This document shows positions 24,732 to 35,915 of a DNA stretch of 64,000 bases, one piece after another (positions within the stretch are counted from its first letter, which is position 1; each line of letters begins with the position of its first letter). Origin of the DNA: Lucifuga dentata. Lineage: Eukaryota; Chordata; Actinopteri; Ophidiiformes; Bythitidae. A program made the position numbers and the translations under genes. The notes under the pieces were generated by a model that saw only the letters and a program-made list of their open reading frames with translations, ran no database searches and was not told the DNA's origin. The stretch is taken from NCBI GenBank assembly GCA_014773175.1, contig VXCM01000904.1:62001-126000 (forward strand). The letters run 5' to 3'.

Positions 24732-25542
24732 CAGGGATCCCCAACTGGTGGCCCGTGGGCCACATTTGGCCCTCAGGTCCTATCTATCAGGCCCTCAGAT
24801 GACTTCTTCAAAAATAAAAAAAATAATTAAAAAAAAATCTTGTACTTTAGTCGCACTTATCTCAGGATTGTGTGGTCATAAAATGCCATGCTTGGGCTCA
24901 TTTTGTTCAGGAGAAGCTAAGCTTTCCATGGATATTCATATATCTCCATTTTATTAAGAAATAGCAATTATAAAACATCACAAATGCTATATAGGGTCCG
25001 TCACACAGTCTTCGCTCTGTCAGTAGAATATTACGCATGAGAAACGCATGCCCATTGCCATGGCTATGTAAAAGCTGATAGGACCACTGACCCATCAATC
25101 AAATCCTCTGCTAGTCTACTATCGAATCACAGAGAGGGATTTTAAAATTTAGACTGCCCTCAGAAGTTAAACCATCAAAAAGCGACGAAGCTAGGTTTTA
25201 ACTCAGAGGCTATCTTGTGCTTTAGTTACATTTATCTTGGGATCGTGTGGTCATAAAATGTCACGCTTGGGCTCATTTTGTTCAGGAGAATCTAAACTTT
25301 CCGTAGATATTCATATATCTCCATTTTAACAAGAAATGGTGATTATAAAACAAACGCTAACGCTACAACAGAAGTGCTGGGCCCAGTGCCAGGCTGCTCC
25401 GGTTGTCAAGGGTTACATTTAAAAATAAATAAAAATTAGAAAATTGTTTTTCGTTGTTATTACCAAATGACAGACTGGGGGGGCTTGGCTTGGCATGCTT
25501 GACATAATTTAGCCCTTGGGGAAAACTAACTGGGGAACCCTA
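24732..25542. mobile_element. Non-autonomous hAT transposon with perfect 8-bp target-site duplication
   Basis: The element starts CAGGGATCCCCAACTGG and ends with near-inverse CTGGGGAACCCTA. It is flanked by identical 8-bp direct repeats CTCTAGCT at 24724-24731 and 25543-25550. Eight-base duplications with CAGGG-like ends are the hAT hallmark. Inside are two diverged direct copies of about 145 bp (near 24839-24983 and 25214-25355) sharing TTGGGCTCATTTTGTTCAGG. Length is 811 bp with no transposase frame, so it would have depended on another element to move. Confidence 0.85.
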
Positions 25543-25822
25543 CTCTAGCTCTTTCTTGCATTTGTCACATGCAAAGTACTGTTCACTATACCTGTATATA
25601 TTTGACAGCTTTACCTTTGTGTGGTTACTAGAAATCTTCATTTGAAGCTGACAAGCATTTTTGTAAAACTGAATCAAGGAGTTGGAAATACTTAAAGCTG
25701 AATTAATAGATTTTTGGCCTCAGAGAATGCCAAAATTAACCGACAGACACACTTGCATGTTACCTCCTTAAGTTGATGACTCGTGTAAACTAACAATTTG
25801 CAGAGCAGCAGAGCACTAATAG

Positions 25823-25955
25823 CAAGTGCTGTTTTCATAATTTTTCAAAATGAAACAAATGAAGAAATGACAAAGGAAAAAAAAAAACNCAAGTGCTGTT
25901 TTCATAATTTTTCAAAATGAAACAAATGAAGAAATGACAAAGGAAAAAAAAAAAC
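25823..25955. repeat. 66-bp direct duplication flanking a single N (assembly join)
   Basis: Positions 25823-25888 and 25890-25955 are identical either side of N at 25889, ending in an 11-A run. Likely a false duplication. Confidence 0.9.
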
Positions 25956-25999
25956 ACCTTTGTCAAATTCCACCATAGCAAGTAAAAAGGCAAAATTGA

Positions 26000-26256
26000 T
26001 CTCTGGTTGCGGATGAATCAACAGACAACACAGGCAATGCCGCTGGATTTTATGATGGAGAAAATGAGGAGTTTTGTGAAGATATTTTTGGACTGACAGC
26101 TCTCCATGACAACACAAGAAGGGAGGATCTGAATGAAGCCATAATGCAAACACTTTCTAAAGGAGGAATAGATCTAAAGCAGAGAGAACTGGTGCAACTC
26201 TTAAAAAAATCACCACCGGCTGCAGTCTTCCTGACCTGTGGTACCATGGAAACTTA
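26000..26256 (+). pseudogene. hAT transposase fragment (DESTD motif region)
   Basis: The plus-strand frame beginning at 26000 reads SLVADESTDNTGN, then EDIFGLTALHDNTRREDL and EAIMQTLSKGGIDLK, ending at a TAG near 26256. DEST(D) followed by a short hydrophobic strand and a TTGEDL-like segment is characteristic of hAT transposases and the domesticated ZBED/GTF2IRD2-type proteins derived from them. A stop codon lies directly upstream, no ATG or splice context is present, and the downstream TTDGAPAM-like region is missing. I take it as a broken fossil, about 460 bp from the hAT element at 24732-25542 but not demonstrably part of it. Confidence 0.65.
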
Positions 26257-28912
26257 GTAAATGGACCTGTGAAACTTGTATTTGAGTATCCCTGCTCTAC
26301 ATTGTCCTGCCAATAAAGGCAAAAAAAAAATATATGTATAAAAACAATTATTTTAAAAATATGTTTAAAATCTGCAAAGAGCTGCAGAGTTTGGTGACAA
26401 CTCTCTGTGGGTTCATCACCACATGTAACCCCTTCACAACACAAGCAACTGATTCAGTATTAACAATATACTGTGGTTTGATATTGAGTAAAATTGCGAC
26501 CAAGCACCCTAAAATCCATCTTTAACACACCTAAATGCAATTCATCTGTTATTTTTATGTAACCTCTCTACTGCCACTCCCTGTCTCATATGTGACTGTA
26601 TAGCCTCTGAGGTAGTGTGTGTGTCTTGTGTGCACATGTGTGAGTTTTAGCATGTGTGGATGTATCTTGGAGACTTTTGCCCACTCAAGCGGGATAATGG
26701 TTGTGAAGGCAGCCACTAGAGCTCTTCATTCTGGGGGATGAAATGTAGGAAGCTGCATTATTCAACACTGACCTAACTGCAGAGCTAGATCGACACGCAG
26801 TTGTCAACCTTAACGATCTTATGGAGAGACAGAAAAAAGTGTGTTCAAACCCCCAGACTGGCTGTGAAAAATCTGTGTAGGTTGAATAAAAGACATACAT
26901 GTTTTACTTCTTCATTAACACTTAAAAGGAGTCTTTTTAATCTCTGTCACATATGAACTCTTGTTAGTTTTTAACACTGCAAATAAATAAATAAATAAAA
27001 AAATTGTGTATGTGATCTCATTTTCCGCCCATATTCATACAGAGATTTATTTTTCTGAAGGAATGTAGGGCAGCTTCTTGTGTTTCAGAACATAACAGAA
27101 TAAGGCAGATTGTAGCACTAGTATTCTTGAAACAATTCCGCTTGTATTTGGAAATAGGAACTAATCTCAACATCTTTTCAGTTACTTTCAAAATCAGATT
27201 TTAGAACTCAGTAATAGACTAACTAACCAGTAAAGATGTTTAAGTCAGCTCACCAGGATGTGTGACTCCTCCCATATTCACCCCAGATGCAGTGTGATGC
27301 AAGTGTAAGCAGAGATTTCATTGCTACAAGAGAAAAGTGTACATCAGCTATTACTGAAAATCTCCTTATCAACTGCAGATTAAAGCTATTTATGTAAATC
27401 TGTATCAAACACAAATACAGCAATGCATGATCTTATTTAATAAATTGTAGTTGTTTTTGTTTTTGTCTTTTCTTTGCTCGATATTCCTCTCTATTCTCTC
27501 CCATGTATTTTTAGTCAATGGAGGTAGTTAGTCCCACCCCCACCACCACTGCCACCGCCACCACCACCATTGCAGGTCCTTCAGAATATAATGCTGTGAC
27601 CCACAGTTTCTTTATCACTATAAATAATGCAGGACACATCTAAGACTAATAAGGCAACATGGAACAAGGACACTGGCATAAAGCATTTAAAATCAATTTA
27701 TTATTAACTAAAAATCATCTTTGAATTATATATTACATCACTATTATTTTTCATATTAAGCTTCTTTTTTGTGTTTTTACAGAATGGAGCTTTGAATAAG
27801 TGATGTTTCCCTTTTGCTCTCTAAACCTCTTCAAATAGCTTCCCTGCTAAATTAGTGTTCTCTGTGCATCACTGCCCATGTGTAAAGATTATCACACACA
27901 CACACGCACGCACACACACACACGGTGACTGGCCTTTGTGAGGTTTAGATAAGAGGGTGGCTTCCAATTTGTTAAAGGTCAGAGCTTTGCTACTTAAAGC
28001 TTGTCTCTTGGAAAATCTTGAATCAATAATTACAATTGCAACCAATGACAACATGAATATTTTAGGAAAAAGTATTTTTAATGCAATTTTATTTCTCAGG
28101 TTGTCGGTTATATACTTAGTGAAATGCCATGTACCTCCATTCTTCGCTGCTGTACAATAATAATATAGCAGCTGTACAATTCATTGAATCAGTTTCTTCT
28201 TCTGGATATGGTCTCAATCCAAAATGACTATATGGAAATGTTATATGTTTGCTTTTTCTCCATTATTTTATTGAGGGATGGATGTCCTCTTTGACAGAGT
28301 CTGTGTCACATTGGAGTCTTTCTGGTAGGACATCCAGGACAATAATCAGCCAGATAACAAACAGAGAATGCTGATAGAGTCTGCAGATGTGTATGCGTTG
28401 TCATTATCAGCTCGACCTGAACAAAAACCTGATCCACTCAGTATGCCCAAGTGATAATGTTTTCACTGTGGTTATCAGTTAATTCTGCGGAGAGGCCTTA
28501 CTGATTTTCATTTCATTTAAGGTGCTGTTAATAGAAGTCTAGAGCTTCTCTACGGGCAAAATAATTGAAAGAATAAAAATAGATACAGATAAATGACACA
28601 TCAATACAAACAAAGACACAAAACAAAAACACATAAATACAACAAAGTGGAAAATTCACACGTAAAAAAAATATGCATATGAGAGCTGACTGATAAATTC
28701 TGTCATAGAAATTATACACTTTATGCTTATGCTCACCTAGTTGTCACAGACCCCTGGGTGTCTCTGAAAGTTTTTAGTTAATCAGCAAGCAACAAAAAAA
28801 AAAAACTATATATATTACAACCCTAGCTCAGTCCTTGTTGGTCAGGCTCAGAATTTATCAATCAGCCATCTAGCTTTTGTTGAAGGTAAGGTGAGGCGCT
28901 TTGTTCTCCTTG

Positions 28913-28914
<2 letters not shown>

Positions 28915-28952
<38 letters not shown>
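28915..28952. repeat. (GT)n microsatellite
   Basis: An uninterrupted GT run of about 19 units in non-coding sequence. Confidence 0.9.
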
Positions 28953-28955
<3 letters not shown>

Positions 28956-28988
28956 AGAGACACATATAGGAGTGGCTTGGTTTTCTTT

Positions 28989-29115
28989 GTTACAGCTACA
29001 TGATGTCACTGGAGGAGGGGAGGGTGGACATGATGACAGGAATGTCCTTGGNGTTACAGCTACATGATGTCACTGGAGGAGGGGAGGGTGGACATGATGA
29101 CAGGAATGTCCTTGG
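28989..29115. repeat. 63-bp direct duplication flanking a single N (assembly join)
   Basis: Positions 28989-29051 and 29053-29115 are identical, with N at 29052. Likely a false duplication. Confidence 0.9.
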
Positions 29116-29364
29116 GGACCAGCTGACTGTACAAACACTGTAGCATACACATATGTGGTGGCACCTGCTCAGACCAGGAAACACACACAGACATTCACAC
29201 ATTCAGGAAGCACCTGATAATACCTTTATAAAGCCATCATGTCTGACATCGTGCCCAGTCTTCAAAAAGCACAGGTCAGTTTCTTTTAATGGAATCAAAT
29301 CATTGTGTTTTGGCTTGTTGCTTCAAATGGAAAATACAGTTTAGTAATAATTAATGAACATAAA

Positions 29365-29440
29365 TTTGGTGAGGATCCTGCCTCACCACAACCCTGCATA
29401 GGATACAGTAAGTGAGTATGGATGGATGGATAGATACATC
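29365..29440 (-). repeat. Fragment of a dispersed fish repeat ending in a CCATCCAT-type run
   Basis: Read on the minus strand it begins with CTATCCATCCATCCATACTC and continues through CAGGGTTGTGGTGAGGC. It resembles the start of the repeat family seen at 57567-57810. Confidence 0.4.
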
Positions 29441-29999
29441 GTTGTTCATTTTGAATAATTACATCCTCTGCTGTACTTCATATTCATTTAGAGACAAATT
29501 GAATAAAAAGCAGTTGCTGTTCACATTATGGCAATTTTGATGTAAAAAAGTATATTTTTAAGCAATATTTAAATTTACCACTGGAGTAAAAGTTGGCTTA
29601 ATTTGCATCTATCTCTAATGGAATCTGAATCTAATTTATGTCAATGTACTGTATATTATCCAGTGAGAGGTCTCATAACTAGAAAAAAATATTTGGTGTA
29701 ATTAACATGACATTCACATCATTCTAAGCAACTATGGGCCGTCCTTGGTCTGAGAGAGCACATAATTACGCTGTTTGAGCAGCAACACCAGTTTGAGACT
29801 TGATTAGTCAACAGTTTGACAGAATTTAAAAAAAAAAAAAAAAAAANAAAAAAAAAAAAAAAAAACTTTCACATCCTCTTTACATCACACAGCAAGGTCT
29901 CACATTGACATAGCTCCGAAATGCACTTCACACTCCTTATTAAATAGAGCTAGTTATAAAACTCATTAAAAGCTGCAACAAAGCCTGAGAATCACCTGA

Positions 30000-30480
30000 A
30001 TCTATACTTTCATGGTTAACGAATTGCCAGAATATCAAACTCCTAAAGAATGACGGACAAATAAACTATGCAGTTAGCCACAGACAGACAGGTGATATAT
30101 GGCCTGTCTGCTGCTCAAAAGCTGACAATACAAGCTTCTAAACTGCCTTTTAATTAATAGCTGATCCTTCTTGATCGATCTGCTCTCTAATTATGGAGCA
30201 TTTGCTGGCTATAGATCAGCAACCCTTGTGAAACACACATTCTTAGCTGCGTACACAAGCACATAAACACACATACACACACACGTAGGCGTACCACGTG
30301 CCATCACACCACCCAAGCCGACATTTTACAGTGTTCTTTTCATTATCTGAGATAAATATTTTAACAGTTTACCAGCCAGAGACACTGCCTAACCCACCCT
30401 TCAGGCAGTCCCACAGGCCCAAAAATCACCTGACATTTTTAATCATGACCATGTCAGGATAATGGAATGCTTTAGGTGTT
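30000..30480. promoter_or_regulatory. Candidate conserved non-coding element (taf5-ina interval)
   Basis: Repeat-free, compositionally balanced sequence with TTTAATTAATAGC (homeodomain-type TAATTA core), a GATC-rich segment and an AATCATGACC block, unlike the AT-rich or repetitive DNA around it. No open frame spans it. It could be a distal enhancer of the neuronal ina gene. This is a judgement by eye; no alignment was available. Confidence 0.3.
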
Positions 30481-31789
30481 TTCTAGCTGATCAATAGCTG
30501 TTTATGTGTGTACAGTGACACACTATATCAGCCCCTGGGCAGACTGCCAGCAGTTGGGGAATGACTACAGTCAGCACTTTGGGAGATGGGAAAGGAGACA
30601 GGGGAGGGGTACATGCAAAGACACACAAGTACACACACACACACACACACATACATGCACAAGTACTGTAGGCTTGGAGATAACATGTGTTGTAGTGCAG
30701 CAAAAAGGCTGGGGGGTCATGTGTGTAGCAGTACTGGCATTTCTTGCATGGTGGATTTGAAAGCTGCCTCAGATGGATTCACGAACCGCAGCACTATGCA
30801 GTGTGAATGTCAAACGCACATGAAAGAAAAGGGAGGAAGAAATGAAAAAATAAGTGGTGAAGAGCAAAGGAAAACAGATGAAAAATCATGAATTCTGAAA
30901 GATTCAATTCTGAGTGTCTGTGTGATTACTTGTATAGAAGCAAACATAAATTCACAGTGTGTGTGTGTGGGTGTGTATCTGAATAAAGGGTGCTGTAGTA
31001 ACTAGTCCATTGGGCTTTATCTGTGATTGACATCCAAACCCCATAACACAAAGTATAAATGACCTTTGTACAGTTATGTTGTAAGATGCACATTTACACA
31101 AGCATTGTACTTATGATTTTGAATTACTTGTACTTTGAAGGACTATTTCCATTTTGTGTAACCTTCTACAGTAGTTCTGCCCCTCAACGTTTCACTGGGA
31201 AATAGTGTATTTTTTAATTTTTTACTGTATCACATTTATTTGACACCTGTAGTTTGTAGCTACTTTGCCACTTAAAACTTCAACATGAGATAAACTCACT
31301 AAATATTGTTGTCATAGGGTGAACAACTTGGCACAATGCACTTTAGGCGTAACATCAAATGTTTTAGAGAAGAAAAGAGGTTGGCAAATTTATTCTAGAG
31401 CAGCAGACAATCCTTCAATTTAAAATACCTCTCCCTAATCCAAATTTATAGGTGAAAATAAATGTTTTTATTATTTTCATTCCAAAGTTAAATTTGCAAA
31501 TATATGTTTTGTTTGTTTTACCTTAGCAGTTGAAAAAGTTTGTACTTTCAGTTTTGGGGATTTTTATTATTGATAGTTATTGCATCAATAATTCACTATT
31601 GCACATTTCTGAGTACTTTAATTTTGCTTACTTAAAACACATTTTACCACTAATACTTGTTCACTTGAATTTGCATAGTACTGTTTAATTTTCATTGTGG
31701 CAGTGCTTTTATTTAAGTAAATAATTCCTCTACCACAGTCTGTAGGATACCAATGAAAAGATTGTGCTCTTTCTCGCCTCTGTAACACC

Positions 31790-32250
31790 ACATCTGTGTC
31801 ACTGCCAAAACAAATTGAGTCAGTGATGGAGAGTCCGACAGGTTCTCACACTCAGATGCCTTCAGTAACACAATGCCTTTGATTAATGATGACTTTTGAT
31901 TAATAAAAGCTGACGTTAGTCGGATATTTTCTCATTACCTTCTCTGCTGTTAGAGAATAATGTCTCTGTTAAGTTTGGCCAGGCCATTGCTGTTCCATGG
32001 AGCGGCAATCCTAGGGAATCATAACACCGTAAAGCCATTCTTTGTTGCATAAAGATTTTGAATTATGTCTTGTAATTTCCCTGCACTCACCCATGACCAG
32101 CCGGCTAGACTGAATGATTAAACACTTAATATAATTCTTAAGAGAATGTTCCCAGCAGTCCATTGCTAATCTTAATGTCATTTCTTTCAAGCTTCAAGGT
32201 TGAAACAAATTCTGCGTCAGCCGGGCATTGGGGACGAAGGTGATGATGGC
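31790..32250. promoter_or_regulatory. Candidate conserved non-coding element (taf5-ina interval)
   Basis: About 460 bp of dense, repeat-free sequence containing two TTTGATTAAT words, TTGCATAAAGATTTTG (octamer/homeobox-like) and an AATGATTAAACACTTAA stretch. The texture is that of vertebrate developmental enhancers. No coding signature was found on either strand. Inference only. Confidence 0.33.
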
Positions 32251-32923
32251 GCTGCTTGATAACTAGCACCACCCACTTACCCACTCACCCACTCATGAGA
32301 CAAATCACATTGCTGCAGCAAAGGAACAATAAAATCTATATAGCCATTTCTCAGGAAAACAACAAACAGCAATGCAACAGACAAAAAGTATCACAAGATT
32401 ATTGTGATATCTTTTTAAAACCCAGTAGCAGAGTGCAACCCAGCAGAAAGAATGTGAGCTTAGAGGATAACAGGCATTTTTACACTGTTAAAATAATGAA
32501 CAGGACTACATAAAGTAAAAGTATACAATGTCTGATTGTCTCATATTAAACATGAATCTCTAATGACACTGTTTGTTGTTTATTTACAAGTAGAATATGT
32601 GCACAAGAACTCACTCAAACACAAATTACTGTCATCCTTATGAAGCACTCAGTGCTTTGCATTTTGATGGACTGCCTCATGCATTGAGAATCATTGTCAT
32701 TTCAGATTTAGAGAGACCTGACACGAGGATTTTGCAGTCGCTGTTACTGCATTTTAGCAGATGAGGTAAGAATAGGAGAGGACTGGTCTCTATTAGGCTG
32801 ATGACAAAGACTGAGGACTGAGGGCAGGAGGGGGTAGTCAGCATGGACAAAGAAAGGTGCAGCTGAGCCTCTACCATGCACGCACCACCTCCCCATCCAA
32901 GCGCCATCAATCTCCTCTCCCCA

Positions 32924-32937
32924 CCACCCTATATAAG

Positions 32938-32976
<39 letters not shown>

Positions 32977-33003
32977 ATATCTGGGTGTNCCACCCTATAT
33001 AAG

Positions 33004-33042
<39 letters not shown>

Positions 33043-33054
33043 ATATCTGGGTGT
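32924..33054. repeat. 65-bp direct duplication with CA run flanking a single N (assembly join)
   Basis: Positions 32924-32988 and 32990-33054 are identical, each including a CA microsatellite, with N at 32989. Likely a false duplication at a hard-to-assemble repeat. Confidence 0.9.
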
Positions 33055-33307
33055 GTGCTTACACAGACCATGTTAGACATAGCCCTGTGTGGTGTCTTTG
33101 TGTTGTCAATAAGCTGACCTCTGGAGGCAGGTAATCTTTATTCCTCCAGCCAGTCTCATCACAGTTTCCAAAGAGCTGCAGAAACATTATAGGTCATGCA
33201 CAATGAGAACAAATGTGGCTTTAGATATGTGCATATATCACTGTTTTGTTAGATTGTGTGTAATGCTCAACACAGTTAAAGAGGTGACCGATTTTGTGTT
33301 ACAAGAG

Positions 33308-33499
33308 TAAAGGGGGACTCCACAGATATTACATTACTGGATAAAGACTGACTTATAAGACATCATAACAGATGATGATGACTAGAGGTCAGTTTCCCTG
33401 ACTGTAATTTCACAAAAGCCTTTATGCAGTTATTTCCACATGATCCCCATGGCCAATTAAATGAATTTAATGGTGAAACAGGTGGAATTCCCCCTTAAA
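33308..33499. mobile_element. MITE-like element, second member of the family at 22119
   Basis: Left end TAAAGGGGGACTCCA and right end (inverse) TAAGGGGGAATTCCA form short terminal inverted repeats. The internal motif AGAGGTCAGTTTCCCTGACT (33384-33403) is shared with 22119-22511. About 190 bp, non-coding. Confidence 0.55.
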
Positions 33500-34040
33500 A
33501 TCTCATGACTTGGGTTAATCTTTTTAAATAAAGAATTCTTTATGTACTGTATGTGTGACCACTTTTGAGTAAAGAATATTGAAGACACAAGTGAGGATAA
33601 AGATAATGAAAACTGATATAATGTTATTTTCAGTTTCACTTTCCTTCTTTCCTTGCAGCGGCTGACGTTATCATTGTCTGACAAAGTCACTGACTTATAA
33701 ATCAGCAAAAGATGTGTCTGAAACCAGCTGGACTCTTATGAGGACACTGTCTCTTTACAGATCTATAAAATGCCACCCTCTAAATGGATGTCCTCTACAA
33801 TGAGTTTGATTACAAATTGCACCTGTTAAGACTCTGATTGTGCAGCACCACAAGGTTACCCTAAGGACACCTCCCTGTAGGTTGAAGTTGTTTTTGCTGT
33901 ACTGTTGCACCCTTCCTACCCTCCTCCAAAATAATGAGTCCCACCTGAATAGGGACCCAGCAACACTTCATCTTTCATTTACTCAAATCTTTAACAGATA
34001 CAAATATGTTAAAAATAAACAACATAAAATTGTTAATTAG

Positions 34041-34456
34041 TATGAGGGTTGATTGAAAAGTTTTTGGGCCCAGCATAGAAAGATCTATCTCTGAGGTGTT
34101 GTAATTTTTTTTTTTTTCAGTAAAATTGATACACTTCTGCCAACAGTGCTGTAGGATTTTGTTAAATTTTTGGAGAAGTCATTTTCACAACTGTCAAAAA
34201 ATCCTCCACAGCTGATATAAAGTCATCATCTGAGACAAAATGGGAGCCCTAATTTGGTGAGTAGGGTGAATGCTGAGCTAGTTCAAAGCTACAGTCATGG
34301 TTTGAGCCAGCAAATACATAATCACTGCATATTTGCTGATATAATTATTAACTGAAATAACTACAATTAATGAACAAAAACACATAAGGAATTATATACT
34401 TCCACAAAAATATTAGAGTCTGTCTGGCTCAGAACTTATTAATCACCAGGAGTATA
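34041..34456. mobile_element. Mariner-like MITE relic
   Basis: The left end GGTTGATTGAAAAGTTTTTG and the inverse of the right end (GGTGATTAATAAGTTCTGAG) form imperfect terminal inverted repeats next to TA dinucleotides. Similar ends recur at 40707-40994, and a right end alone near 28843-28870. No transposase frame survives. Confidence 0.5.
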
Positions 34457-34933
34457 TGATGTACCACCTCAACTGAGGGTCACCAAATATTGTTAAAAAA
34501 AAAAAAAAAAAAAAGAAAGTACTCTTGAAATGTCTTATCAGATATCTGTGATTGTGGGGATTATAAAGTAAAAGAAAGATTTTATTCATAAAAGCAAACT
34601 TTCCAATATATTTCCAACTAGCTTAAAATTTCTAAAGGTGTGTGCATGTTTTGTCAGCTTTTTCCGCAGTAACACGTGCCTCCAGTGTAGCTTATCACCA
34701 CCATCACCAGCTATCCAGTCCTGTTGTTCCTGTTGAAAATACCTCCACCAGTTTGTCAGTCTGCCTCCTTCCATGAGACTCCACCTTGATTCAACCAGCT
34801 GAAATCTAAAAATACCTATGTTTAACAATTTAGCAGATGTTTCCTTTTATAGCAGGGCCTTTTTATAGACTCTATTTAATCAGCAAGACAGAAATCAAGC
34901 TTCCAAAGCTGAGGAAAGAGTAAGATTTCCCCT

Positions 34934-35090
34934 TAAAGGGGACATATTCTGTTTATTATTATTTTTTTTTCCTATCATTTTTATTGCATAATATAATAAG
35001 GAGTTTGTGTTGAACATTGTAAAAGTTGCAAAACCTGAGGTTAATTCCTAGAAATGCTTGCAGTAAGAGAAATCCATAAGTCCTGACCTG
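34934..35090. repeat. Dispersed repeat beginning at TTAA (AAAGGGGACATATTCTG end)
   Basis: Starts CCTTAAAGGGGACATATTCTG, an end I associate with an abundant fish DNA-transposon-derived repeat that uses TTAA targets. The right boundary was not found, so the extent is approximate. Confidence 0.3.
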
Positions 35091-35853
35091 CCATGAAAGC
35101 CACATTTTGATTATCCCTTTACTTCTGTAACATGTTTACATCAACATGTAATATATTTAAATTTATTGGTTACACAACTGGTTATAGACACCCACAAAAT
35201 ACGAGGCCAGCACCTGTTGGACCAGAATTCTGAGACCTAATGCAGCCAGTAGTTTTCATTAATCAATGTAGCCAACATTTCCATCCAAAAATCATGAAAG
35301 TGTAGATGTAAAATATATAAATTTGGGTCAGTGAAGTATGTTATGTAATTTAATCATCTTCAGGGGATTAAGAACAAAGGAAAAGAAAGAAACACATTTA
35401 GAGTATTGAGTCAGTTAAGCAACATTTAAATTACCAGTAATTATTTTATGCACAACATTCAAAGAAATGTGAAAACATCATACATTAATTCATAAAATGG
35501 ATTTTCAGGTCAACATAATTGTATTTTTCAGCTTCAACACAATACTCTTCCATCCATTCTTGAAGAAGCTGAGACTGAGGTTAAGCATGAGGATGTGACT
35601 TTCCCCTTTGCTCAAGGAACAACATTTTATTCATTTGCCTTCTGACTCTGCTGGCTCTATTTCTGCTATTATTAGTACCAGAAAAAACACTGATGGCTTT
35701 GCTAGCTGGAGAACGCCACGTCACACATGGGGCCCAGGCCAGAGTGACACAGCACTTTCTGACAGACGGGGATGCAGGAGGGATGCACTGTCATTTTTGT
35801 GTTGAATATTTAAGAAATGTTCTTTCTACATAGGCTGAATAGTTTGTTGCTGT

Positions 35854-35914
<61 letters not shown>
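35854..35914. repeat. (TGA)n trinucleotide microsatellite
   Basis: About 20 uninterrupted TGA units. Non-coding context. Confidence 0.9.

Positions 35915-35915
<1 letters not shown>

Larger units (their letters stand above)
26260..33307. other. Intergenic region, no gene recognised
   Basis: Holds several microsatellites (27893-27924, 28915-28952, 30630-30652), two assembly duplications (28989-29115, 32924-33054), an N inside an A run (29847), the end of a mariner-like repeat near 28843-28870, a fragment of a dispersed fish repeat near 29365-29440 and two candidate conserved non-coding blocks. No spliceable coding frame was seen. Confidence 0.55.

Noticed and set aside
32744..33117. Open frames with Cys-Val or Thr-His repeats across the CA runs
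   Set aside because: Translated microsatellite plus an assembly duplication with an N; no coding meaning.
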